From positions 209 through 28,874 of the forward strand of contig NZ_JAUMUL010000048.1 in the NCBI RefSeq assembly GCF_030530635.1: 28,666 nucleotides of DNA. The letters are read 5' to 3'. Position 1 is the first letter of the stretch. Each line of letters starts with the position of its first letter. The notes below the pieces were generated by a model. The model had not been told where the DNA came from, ran no database searches, and saw nothing but the letters and a program-made list of their open reading frames with translations. Positions 14,712-21,911 of the stretch are shown here, piece after piece. The stretch comes from Actinomyces sp. (GTDB taxonomy: Bacteria > Actinomycetota > Actinomycetes > Actinomycetales > Actinomycetaceae). The position numbers and the translations under genes are program-made.

Positions 14712-15203
14712 ATGAAGATCCTGCTCATGTGCTCCTCCCGCCACGGATCCACCGAGGAGGTTGGCGACGTCGTCGCGCAGGAGTTGCGGGCCGCGGGCCA
14801 CGATGTGGATCAGGTCCGCCCCGAGGACGTCACGGAAGTCGCCGGATATGACGCCTTCGTGCTGGGAAGTGCGGTGTATATGACACGTTGGACGCCGGCG
14901 GCCATCGACTTCACCGAGCGTTTCAGCGACGAGCTGCGGTCCCACCCGGTGTGGGCCTTCTCGGTCGGACTATCGGGTCTACCCAAGGGCAAGATCTCCG
15001 ATCCGCACCGCATTGGCCCAGTGCTGCTGTCAATCGAACCCGAGGATCACGTCACCTTCGCGGGACGCTTCGACCCCTCCGCACTGACTCTGCGAGAGCG
15101 CTCGATCGCCCGCATGGGCGGCGCCTCTGAGGGGGACTTCCGTGACCTGGATGCGGTGCGTGACTGGAGCAGGTCGATCGCCGAGGCCCTGGGAGCGCGC
15201 TGA
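14712..15203 (+). CDS. Flavodoxin-domain protein (HemG-like fold)
   Basis: This 163-residue protein has a flavodoxin fold. The FMN phosphate-binding loop is at residues 6-15 (CSSRHGSTEE), followed by DAFVLGSAVYMTRWTP and VWAFSVGLSG, which resemble the menaquinone-dependent protoporphyrinogen oxidase (HemG) branch. It probably binds FMN and acts as an electron carrier or oxidoreductase, but no heme genes are nearby, so a HemG role is not assigned. ATG 14712 gives the typical N-terminus MKILLMCSS; an earlier in-frame start at 14652 adds 20 unmatched residues. There is no Shine-Dalgarno, and GATACT seven bases upstream could be a -10 for a leaderless message. It sits alone between pheT and argC. 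Confidence 0.75.
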   Translation: MKILLMCSSRHGSTEEVGDVVAQELRAAGHDVDQVRPEDVTEVAGYDAFVLGSAVYMTRWTPAAIDFTERFSDELRSHPVWAFSVGLSGLPKGKISDPHRIGPVLLSIEPEDHVTFAGRFDPSALTLRERSIARMGGASEGDFRDLDAVRDWSRSIAEALGAR

Positions 15204-15281
15204 ACCAAGCCGTTCGCTCTCCGGGGCGCGGCTGCGCGCGTGTTGTGAGTAAGTCGACTCGGCGGCGTCCCGAGCCGGTTG

Positions 15282-15295
15282 TGCATATGTATCCA
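15282..15295 (+). promoter_or_regulatory. Candidate ArgR box upstream of argC
   Basis: TGCATATGTATCCA is an imperfect palindrome (TGCATA and TGGATA half-sites around TG), similar to actinobacterial ARG boxes. A further ATGTAT lies at 15301-15306. It sits 20 bases before the argC GTG, overlapping the expected promoter, and argR is in the same operon. Binding is inferred. Confidence 0.45.
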
Positions 15296-15303
15296 GTCGG
15301 ATG

Positions 15304-15309
15304 TATGGT
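15304..15309 (+). promoter_or_regulatory. Candidate -10 box of the argC operon
   Basis: TATGGT lies six bases before the GTG at 15316, suggesting a leaderless argC message. TTGTGC at 15279-15284 is a possible -35 with a long 19-bp spacer. The ArgR box lies between them. Confidence 0.35.
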
Positions 15310-15315
15310 TTCCGG

Positions 15316-16416
15316 GTGACTTGGACAGCAGCGGTCGCCGGAGCGACCGGGTATGCAGGCGGAGAGGTCCTCCGCCTCCTCGCCGCCCATCCCGGGATCG
15401 AGGTCGGCAACGTAACCGCCAACTCCTCGGTGGGCACGCGGCTGGGGCAGCACCACTCCCACCTGCTCGGCATGGCCGATCGGGAGGTTGCGCCCACTGA
15501 CGTAGAGCACCTGGCGGACCACGACATCGTGGTGTTGGCACTCCCGCACGGCGTCTCGGGCGCCATCGCCGCAGCGCTGGAGCAGGCCCCCGGACCCACC
15601 CCCATTCTCGTGGACTGCGGCGCAGACCACCGCCTGACCAGTCGGGATGCCTGGGAGCGCTTCTACGGGACCGATTACGCCGGTGCCTGGACCTACGGCA
15701 TGCCCGAACTGCTGCACGTCGGGGAGTGGGCAGCCGCCGCCCAGCGCACCGAACTGTCCTCCACTGGCCGCATCGCGGTCCCCGGCTGCAACGTCACCGC
15801 CGTCACCCTCGCCGCCCAGCCCGGCGTGGCCGCCGGACTCATTGATCCTTCCCGCTTGAACGCCGTTCTGGCCGTGGGCTACTCCGGTGCCGGTAAGGCG
15901 CTGAAACCCCACCTGACGGCTTCCGAGGCGCTCGGCTCCGCACAGCCATACGCCGTGGGCGGCACCCACCGGCACATTCCCGAGATCATCCAGAACCTCC
16001 AGGTCGCGGGTGCACAAGCCGATGCCCTGGGACTGTCCTTCACCCCGGTGTTGGTTCCCATGAGTCGCGGCATCCTCGCCACCGTGACGGCTCCGGTCAC
16101 GGAGGCCGTGCGCGCCAGTGGAGATCCATACGCAGCGCTGCGCCAGTCCTGGCAGCGCGCCTACGGCGCCGCCGGGGAGGGGGAGGCGTTGATCCAGTTG
16201 CTGCCCGAGGGTATCTGGCCCACAACCGGCGCCGTCGTCGGCACCGGGGTGGCCACCGTGCAGGTGACATACGACTCCGCCGCTAATGCGGCGGTGATGA
16301 TCTGCGCGATCGACAACCTCGGCAAGGGCACGGCCTCGGCCGGCCTCCAGTCTCTCAACCTTGCGCTGGGGCTGCCGGAGACCACCGGAGTGATCACGGA
16401 AGGAGTCGCACCATGA
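15316..16416 (+). CDS. argC: N-acetyl-gamma-glutamyl-phosphate reductase
   Basis: ArgC catalyses the NADPH-dependent third step of arginine synthesis, converting N-acetylglutamyl-5-phosphate to the semialdehyde. The N-terminus has the dinucleotide-binding glycine motif AVAGATGYAGGEVLRLL. The catalytic Cys is Cys158 in PGCNVTAV, and HRHIPE carries the conserved histidine. The C-terminus IDNLGKGTASAGLQSLNLAL ends in ETTGVITEGVAP, as in other actinobacterial ArgC proteins. GTG 15316 (366 residues) matches family N-termini; ATG 15301 would add five residues and overlaps the candidate -10. The stop overlaps the argJ ATG. It is first in an ATGA-coupled run of five genes. Confidence 0.95.
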   Translation: MTWTAAVAGATGYAGGEVLRLLAAHPGIEVGNVTANSSVGTRLGQHHSHLLGMADREVAPTDVEHLADHDIVVLALPHGVSGAIAAALEQAPGPTPILVDCGADHRLTSRDAWERFYGTDYAGAWTYGMPELLHVGEWAAAAQRTELSSTGRIAVPGCNVTAVTLAAQPGVAAGLIDPSRLNAVLAVGYSGAGKALKPHLTASEALGSAQPYAVGGTHRHIPEIIQNLQVAGAQADALGLSFTPVLVPMSRGILATVTAPVTEAVRASGDPYAALRQSWQRAYGAAGEGEALIQLLPEGIWPTTGAVVGTGVATVQVTYDSAANAAVMICAIDNLGKGTASAGLQSLNLALGLPETTGVITEGVAP

Positions 16417-17609
16417 GCGTAACCGCTGCCGCCGGCTTCCGCGCCGCCGGTATTCATGCCGGGCTGAAGGAGTCCGGCAGGCCCGATCTGGCCGTCGTAG
16501 TCAATGACGGTCCCCTCGACGTCGCTGCCGGCGTGTTCACCACCAACCGGGTAACCGCCGCCCCTGTGCGCTGGTGCCGCAGTGTGCTGGCGGGTGAGCG
16601 TGGCCAGGCGGGCGCTGCCCGCGCCGTCATCCTCAACTCCGGGTCCGCCAACGCCTGCACCGGTCCTGGCGGGCAGGCCGACACGGCCACGACCGCCGCC
16701 CGCGTCGCCGAGCTGCTCAGTAAGGATCACCCCGGTGTGCGGGCCGGTCAGGTGCTGGTGTGTTCCACCGGCGTCATCGGCATCCCCCTGGACATGCCGG
16801 CACTGCTGGACGGCGCTGCCGCCGCCGTTCAGAACCTTGCCGACACGTCGGACGCCGGCCATGACGCAGCCCGTGCCATCATGACCACCGACACGGTACC
16901 CAAGGAGGACGCGCTCAACCTGGACGGCTGGACCATCGGCGGCATGATCAAGGGGGTGGGCATGCTCGCCCCCGGGCTGGCCACCATGCTGTGCGTTATC
17001 ACCACCGACGCCGTGATCGACGCCACGACCGCGGAAGCCGCCCTTGCCCGCGCCGCCGCCCGCACCGTGGGCCGCATCAACTCCGATGGCTGCATGTCCA
17101 CCAATGACACCGTTCTGCTGCTGGCCTCGGGTGCCTCGGGCAATACCCCGGTGCCGGGTGAGTTCGACACCGCGCTTGAGGAGTTGTTGGGGCGCCTGGG
17201 GCGCCGGCTGGTGGCGGATGCGGAGGGAGCCACCCATGACATCGCCATCACCGTCAACGGCGCGGTCACCGAGGCGGCCGCGGAGGCGGCCGCCCGGACC
17301 GTGTCCGCCTCCAACCTGCTCAAATGCGCGGTTGCCGGTGAGGATCCCAACTGGGGGCGGGTCATCTCCCAGCTCGGGACCGTCCCCGAGACGGTCTGCC
17401 CCTTCGACCCCGAACAGGTGGATGTAACCATCAACGGCGTGACGATCTACCGCCATGGCGCCCTCGGCGAGGACCGCTCGACGGTGGACATGACCCCGCG
17501 GGAGACCCGCATCGACATCGACCTGAATGCGGGCGATGCCACCGCCACCGTCTGGACCAACGACCTCACTCACGGCTACGTCACTATCAACGCGGACTAC
17601 ACCACATGA
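16413..17609 (+). CDS. argJ: Ornithine acetyltransferase / N-acetylglutamate synthase
   Basis: ArgJ moves the acetyl group from N-acetylornithine to glutamate, recycling it between the fifth and first steps of the pathway. The 398-residue precursor cleaves itself before a conserved threonine. Here the site is in KGVGMLAPGLATMLCVITTD, with Thr191 as the new N-terminal nucleophile. Other conserved stretches are LNSGSANACTG, CSTGVIGIPLDM, and NLLKCAVAGEDPNWGRV near the end. The family's usual KGSGMI is KGVGML here, a mild substitution. Its ATG overlaps the argC stop and its stop overlaps the argB start, so the three genes are translationally coupled. Confidence 0.95.
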   Translation: MSVTAAAGFRAAGIHAGLKESGRPDLAVVVNDGPLDVAAGVFTTNRVTAAPVRWCRSVLAGERGQAGAARAVILNSGSANACTGPGGQADTATTAARVAELLSKDHPGVRAGQVLVCSTGVIGIPLDMPALLDGAAAAVQNLADTSDAGHDAARAIMTTDTVPKEDALNLDGWTIGGMIKGVGMLAPGLATMLCVITTDAVIDATTAEAALARAAARTVGRINSDGCMSTNDTVLLLASGASGNTPVPGEFDTALEELLGRLGRRLVADAEGATHDIAITVNGAVTEAAAEAAARTVSASNLLKCAVAGEDPNWGRVISQLGTVPETVCPFDPEQVDVTINGVTIYRHGALGEDRSTVDMTPRETRIDIDLNAGDATATVWTNDLTHGYVTINADYTT

Positions 17610-18541
17610 GCACTACTCCTCCTCCCGGCTTGACCCCTACCCAGAAGGCCTCCGTCCTGCTGGAGGCAATGCCCTGGTTACGCGCCTACAAGGGGGCGAC
17701 GATCGTCGTCAAGTACGGCGGCAACGCCATGGTTGACGATGCCCTCAAACGCGCCTTCGCCGCAGACATACTGTTCCTGCACCAGGTGGGACTGCGGCCC
17801 GTGGTGGTGCACGGCGGTGGTCCGCAGATCAGCGCCATGCTGGCCCGGCTCGGCATTGAGTCGGAGTTCAAGGGAGGCCTGCGTGTGACCACCCCTGAAG
17901 TGATGGACGTGGTCCGCATGGTGCTAACCGGGGGCGTGCAACGTGAACTGGTCAGCCTGCTCAACGAGTACAGTTCAGCCGCCGTCGGCATCTCCGGAGA
18001 GGACGGGGGACTGCTGCGCGCCCGGCAGCGCCTGGCCACCGTGGACGGTGAGCGTGTGGACGTTGGCCTGGTGGGCGACGTCGTGGAGGTGGATCCCCGC
18101 TCCGTGACCGAACTCCTGGACCAGGGCCGCATCCCAGTGGTCTCTTCGGTGGCCCCGCTCGTCGCAGATTCAACCACAGTGCTCAACATCAACGCCGACA
18201 CCGCGGCGGCCTCACTCGCCGTCGCTCTGAAGGCACAGAAGCTGATCATCCTCACCGATGTGGAGGGCCTGTACTCAAGCTGGCCCGACCAGGACTCGCT
18301 GGTCTCCCGTATCGGTGCGGACGCCCTTGAGGCGCTCCTGCCCGAATTGTCCAGCGGCATGATTCCCAAGATGGAGGCCTGCCTGCGTGCGGTGCGCGGC
18401 GGCGTCGGCCAGGCACACGTCGTCGACGGCCGCCAACCGCACTCCATGCTGCTGGAGATCGTCACCGACGACGGCGTCGGCACGGTCATTCACCCCGATG
18501 TCGTTCCCCAGTCACGGACGAAAGGAGGCGCCACGATATGA
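17606..18541 (+). CDS. argB: Acetylglutamate kinase
   Basis: This 311-residue amino acid kinase phosphorylates N-acetylglutamate, the second step of arginine synthesis. ATP and substrate motifs are present: VVKYGGNAM (Lys36), HGGGPQI (from His69), the INADTAAASLA region and LTDVEGLYSSWPD. The N-terminal helix before the core (QKASVLLEAMPWLRAYKG) is the type found in hexameric, arginine-inhibited kinases, so feedback control by arginine is likely but inferred. The start is ATG 17606, overlapping the argJ stop. The end overlaps the argD start. Confidence 0.95.
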   Translation: MSTTPPPGLTPTQKASVLLEAMPWLRAYKGATIVVKYGGNAMVDDALKRAFAADILFLHQVGLRPVVVHGGGPQISAMLARLGIESEFKGGLRVTTPEVMDVVRMVLTGGVQRELVSLLNEYSSAAVGISGEDGGLLRARQRLATVDGERVDVGLVGDVVEVDPRSVTELLDQGRIPVVSSVAPLVADSTTVLNINADTAAASLAVALKAQKLIILTDVEGLYSSWPDQDSLVSRIGADALEALLPELSSGMIPKMEACLRAVRGGVGQAHVVDGRQPHSMLLEIVTDDGVGTVIHPDVVPQSRTKGGATI

Positions 18542-19770
18542 GCGCACATTCCTCAACTCCTCCGGGCACCAACGAGACCTGGCGGGAGCAATATGAGGGC
18601 GCGGTTATGAACACCTTCGGCACCCCCGCGCGCGTACTGGTGCGCGGGGAGGGGGCCCGAGTCTGGGACGCCGACGGGAATGAGTTCATTGATCTGCTCG
18701 CCGGCATCGCCGTCAACTGCCTGGGACACGCCCACCCGGCCATCGTCACCGCCGTCACCGAGCAGTTGGCCACGCTGGGGCACATCTCCAACCTGTTCAC
18801 CTCCCCGGCCCAAATCACCCTGGCCGAGGCTCTGGCCGAGCTGGTGTTCCCGGCGGCCCCGGCGCGCGCGCGAGTCTTCTTGGCCAACTCCGGCGCGGAG
18901 GCCAATGAGGCCGCCTTCAAGATCGCCCGCCGTCATGGCGGCACGGCACGCCCGCGCATCCTCGCGTTGGAGGGCGCCTTCCACGGTCGCACCATGGGGT
19001 CGCTCTCGCTGACTCATAGGCTCGCCTACCGCGAGCCCTTCGAACCGCTGCCCGGCGGGGTGGAGTTTCTTCCTGCCGGCGACGTGGATGCACTGCGGGG
19101 CGCGCTCGGCCCGGATGTGGCCGCTCTTTTCGTTGAACCCATCCAGGGTGAGGCCGGTGTACAGCCGCTGTCAGCCGAATACCTGGAAGCGGCACGCGAG
19201 CTCAGCGCAGCCGTCGGCGCCCTGCTGATCCTTGATGAGGTGCAGACCGGCATGGGCCGCAGCGGCGCCTGGATGGCGCACCACCTGCTCGCCCCCGGCG
19301 TCGTCCCGGATGTGGTCACCCTCGCCAAGGGCCTGGGCGGCGGCATGCCGATTGGCGCTACCGTGGCCACCGGCGCAGCTGCGCAGCTGCTCGGACCCGG
19401 TCAACACGGCACCACCTTCGGCGGCAACCCGGTGGCCGCGGCCGCCGCCCTGGCCGTTATAGACACCATCCGCGTGGAAGGACTGTTGAAGCGGGTGACC
19501 GAGCTCGGCGATCGGTGGGCGGTCGAGCTGGCCGCCGTGCCCGGTGTGACCGAGGTACGTGGAGCCGGTCTGCTGCGCGGTGTCGGTCTGGCCGACGCCG
19601 TCGGCCCGGCCTCCCAGGTGGCGTCCGACCTGGAGCGGCGCGGCTTCATCGTCAACCCGCCCCGCCCGGACACGCTGCGAATCGCGCCCCCGTTCATCCT
19701 CGCCGACGCCGACGCGGACGCCCTCACGGCCGCGCTCACCGACGTCCTGGCCGAGCGGGCGGCGATATGA
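18538..19770 (+). CDS. argD: Acetylornithine aminotransferase
   Basis: This 410-residue class III PLP aminotransferase makes N-acetylornithine from its semialdehyde with glutamate as donor. The PLP lysine is Lys264 in TLAKGLGGGMPIGA, with the PLP-binding aspartate in LILDEVQTGMGRSG and phosphate-contact residues in NSGAEANEAAFKIAR. Length and N-terminus (MNTFGTPARVLVRGEGARVW from about residue 22) fit the family. GGAGG lies ten bases before the ATG, which overlaps the argB stop. The stop overlaps the argR start; in most actinobacteria argF would sit here. Confidence 0.95.
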   Translation: MSAHSSTPPGTNETWREQYEGAVMNTFGTPARVLVRGEGARVWDADGNEFIDLLAGIAVNCLGHAHPAIVTAVTEQLATLGHISNLFTSPAQITLAEALAELVFPAAPARARVFLANSGAEANEAAFKIARRHGGTARPRILALEGAFHGRTMGSLSLTHRLAYREPFEPLPGGVEFLPAGDVDALRGALGPDVAALFVEPIQGEAGVQPLSAEYLEAARELSAAVGALLILDEVQTGMGRSGAWMAHHLLAPGVVPDVVTLAKGLGGGMPIGATVATGAAAQLLGPGQHGTTFGGNPVAAAAALAVIDTIRVEGLLKRVTELGDRWAVELAAVPGVTEVRGAGLLRGVGLADAVGPASQVASDLERRGFIVNPPRPDTLRIAPPFILADADADALTAALTDVLAERAAI

Positions 19771-20330
19771 GCACGCCCTCCACCGCGTCAGCACCCGACT
19801 CCGGTGCGGCCGCACCGGCGACTAAGACTGCCCGCCACGCCTTGATAGCCCGGATCCTCGCCCACGAGCGTATCCGCTCGCAGGCGGAACTGCGCGACGC
19901 CCTCGCCCATCACGGGGTGAGTACCACTCAGGCGACGCTCTCACGCGACCTGGTGGAGTTGCGGGCCACCAAGAGGCGTTCGGTAGGTGGTACCCAGGTG
20001 TACGCCATTCCCGAGGCCGGTGCGCCCGGCCAGGTGCCGCCCAAGGGAGCAGAAACGGAGTCACTGTCCGATCACGCCAGCGCCCGCCTGGCCCGCTGGT
20101 GCGCCGAGCTGGTGGTCACCGCCGAATGCGCCGGTAACCAACTGGTCCTGCGCACCCCCGCGGGCGCCGCTCAGCTGCTGGCAAGTGCGGTTGACGATTC
20201 CATGCTGCCGGGTGTTCTCGGCTGTATCGCCGGGGACGACACCGTCCTGGTCATCACCCGCTCCGAGACTGTGGCCGCGGAAGTGTCCGCCCATCTGCTG
20301 GCCCTGGCCGATCCGGGCTCGCGAGACTGA
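19767..20330 (+). CDS. argR: Arginine repressor
   Basis: ArgR is an arginine-sensing hexameric repressor of arg genes. This 187-residue protein has an N-terminal winged helix (about 20-90) with the recognition motif STTQATLSRDL (from Ser52). Its C-terminal oligomerisation and arginine-binding domain contains GCIAGDDTVLVI (from Gly152, Asp157-Asp158). The N-terminal 20 residues are a low-complexity Ala/Thr/Ser tail. The gene is coupled to argD by ATGA. Since it lies inside the operon and a candidate ArgR box precedes argC, autoregulation is likely. Confidence 0.95.
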   Translation: MSTPSTASAPDSGAAAPATKTARHALIARILAHERIRSQAELRDALAHHGVSTTQATLSRDLVELRATKRRSVGGTQVYAIPEAGAPGQVPPKGAETESLSDHASARLARWCAELVVTAECAGNQLVLRTPAGAAQLLASAVDDSMLPGVLGCIAGDDTVLVITRSETVAAEVSAHLLALADPGSRD

Positions 20331-20372
20331 CCGCGCCCTCCGCGCATTCTGTCCTGGCCGCTATCCCAACTA

Positions 20373-20387
20373 CAAGCTGTCACACAG
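20373..20387. repeat. Small inverted repeat before argG
   Basis: AGCTGT and ACAGCT flank CAC, giving perfect 6-base arms 31 bases before the argG start. It does not look like an ARG box; it may be a small hairpin in the argR-argG gap or a separate regulator site. Confidence 0.35.
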
Positions 20388-20418
20388 CTAACACCACAGA
20401 GAAAGAAACAGAACGCAT

Positions 20419-21642
20419 ATGAGCAAGCATCAAGACCGCGTCGTTCTCGCCTATTCCGGAGGCCTCGACACCTCCGTCGCCATCGGCTGGATTGGGGAGC
20501 AGACCGGCCGCGAGGTCGTCACCGTCGCCGTGGACGTTGGTCAGGGCGGGGAAGACCTGGAGGTCATCCGCCAGCGGGCTCTCGACTGCGGTGCGGTCGA
20601 GGCGTATGTGGCCGATGCGAAGGACGAGTTCGCCGCGGATTACTGCATGCCCGCCCTCAAAGCCAATGCGCTCTACGAGGGCAAATACCCCCTGGTGTCG
20701 GCCCTGTCTCGTCCGGTGATCGCCAAGCACCTGGTGCGAGCCGCTCGTGAGTTCGGCGCCAGTACTGTAGCTCACGGGTGCACCGGCAAGGGCAATGACC
20801 AGGTGCGTTTCGAAGTGGCCATTACCTCCATGGCCCCGGACATGAACTGCATCTCCCCGGTGCGCGACCTGGCCCTGACGCGGGATGTCGCCATCGACTA
20901 CGCGGAGAAGCACGACCTGCCGATTGAGACTACCAAGCACAACCCCTTCTCCATCGACCAGAATGTGTGGGGCCGAGCCATTGAGACCGGGTACCTGGAG
21001 GACCTGTGGAACGCACCTACCAAGGACGTCTATGTCTACACCGACGACCCCACCTACCCGCCGCTGCCCGATGAGGTCGTGATCCACTTCGAGCAGGGCG
21101 TCCCCACCGCTATCGACGGCAAGCCGGTCACCCCCCTGCAGGCCGTGCAGGAACTCAACCGGCGTGCCGGTGCCCAGGGCGTGGGGCGCATCGACATGGT
21201 CGAGGATCGGCTGGTGGGCATCAAGTCCCGTGAGATCTATGAGGCGCCCGGGGCAGTGGCGCTCATTGAGGCGCACCAGGCCCTGGAGGCAGTTACGCTG
21301 GAGCGGTTGCAGCGCCGCTACAAGCGGCAGATGGAGCAGGCCTGGAGTGACCTGGTCTACGAGGCACAGTGGTACTCACCGCTCAAGCGCTCCATGGATG
21401 CCTTCATTGAGGACACCCAGCGGTATGTGACCGGTGATATCCGGATGGTGCTTCACGGAGGCCGGGCGACAGTCGACGGCCGCCGCACCGACACCGGTCT
21501 TTATGACTTCAACCTGGCCACTTACGAGACCGGCGACACCTTCGACCAGTCCTCCTCGCGCGGCTTCATCGAGATCTACGGCATGCAGTCGAAACTGGCG
21601 GCCGCCCGTGACGTCCGTGTGGGTGACGGCGTCACCTTCTAA
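20419..21642 (+). CDS. argG: Argininosuccinate synthase
   Basis: ArgG joins citrulline and aspartate with ATP to form argininosuccinate. The 407-residue protein starts VVLAYSGGLDTSVAIGW, with the PP-loop SGGLDTS at 13-19, and contains the substrate motif HGCTGKGNDQVRFE and KHNPFSIDQNVWGRAIE. Length is normal. The start is ATG 20419, preceded by a purine-rich but weak ribosome site (AGAGAAAGAAA). It follows argR by 88 bases, so it may have its own promoter, although none stands out. The citrulline it uses must come from an ArgF encoded elsewhere or from uptake. Confidence 0.96.
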   Translation: MSKHQDRVVLAYSGGLDTSVAIGWIGEQTGREVVTVAVDVGQGGEDLEVIRQRALDCGAVEAYVADAKDEFAADYCMPALKANALYEGKYPLVSALSRPVIAKHLVRAAREFGASTVAHGCTGKGNDQVRFEVAITSMAPDMNCISPVRDLALTRDVAIDYAEKHDLPIETTKHNPFSIDQNVWGRAIETGYLEDLWNAPTKDVYVYTDDPTYPPLPDEVVIHFEQGVPTAIDGKPVTPLQAVQELNRRAGAQGVGRIDMVEDRLVGIKSREIYEAPGAVALIEAHQALEAVTLERLQRRYKRQMEQAWSDLVYEAQWYSPLKRSMDAFIEDTQRYVTGDIRMVLHGGRATVDGRRTDTGLYDFNLATYETGDTFDQSSSRGFIEIYGMQSKLAAARDVRVGDGVTF

Positions 21643-21701
21643 CGCCGAGGCGGGCAGTGGCAGCGCACCCGAACCGATATGAATGACGGCACCACCAGCG
21701 G

Positions 21702-21728
21702 TCGGCTGTTCCCACCCGGGACAGTCGG
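21702..21728 (+). terminator. Hairpin after argG
   Basis: An arm at 21702-21713 pairs with 21718-21728 around the loop ACCC, giving about ten base pairs (two of them G-U) and one bulged T. It lies 60 bases after the argG stop with no U-tract. It could be a weak or factor-assisted terminator separating argG from the next gene. Confidence 0.4.
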
Positions 21729-21760
21729 CCGTCGGCGGTGCCCGAGGCCGATTCTTCTCC

Positions 21761-21776
21761 TGCAATGTTTATTGCA
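21761..21776. promoter_or_regulatory. Operator-like inverted repeat before the ligase-like gene
   Basis: TGCAAT and ATTGCA are perfect 6-base arms around GTTT, in otherwise GC-rich sequence, 136 bases before the GTG at 21912. The AAT-NNNN-ATT core resembles an ArgR box but the outer bases differ from the enterobacterial consensus. It may be an operator for the downstream gene and argH. Confidence 0.4.
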
Positions 21777-21911
21777 CCTCGATCAGGCCCGAAGACGGTT
21801 ACGCTTCTGACGCTGTCGGCCGGTATGACGCACTGCCGTATCGTCCCTCCCCATCCGTCGCCTAGATCCGGGCGGCGAGGAACTTGAAGGCAACCACCCG
21901 CAAGGAGAAGC

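Noticed and set aside
15287..15319. Ten-codon ORF (MYPVGCMVSG) ending inside the argC start
   Set aside because: It has no Shine-Dalgarno and no Arg codons, and it lies where the ArgR box and promoter are expected, so it is probably chance.
16161..17573. 470-codon open frame on the minus strand opposite argJ
   Set aside because: It is a mirror of a clear argJ gene, with no recognisable domain or ribosome site.
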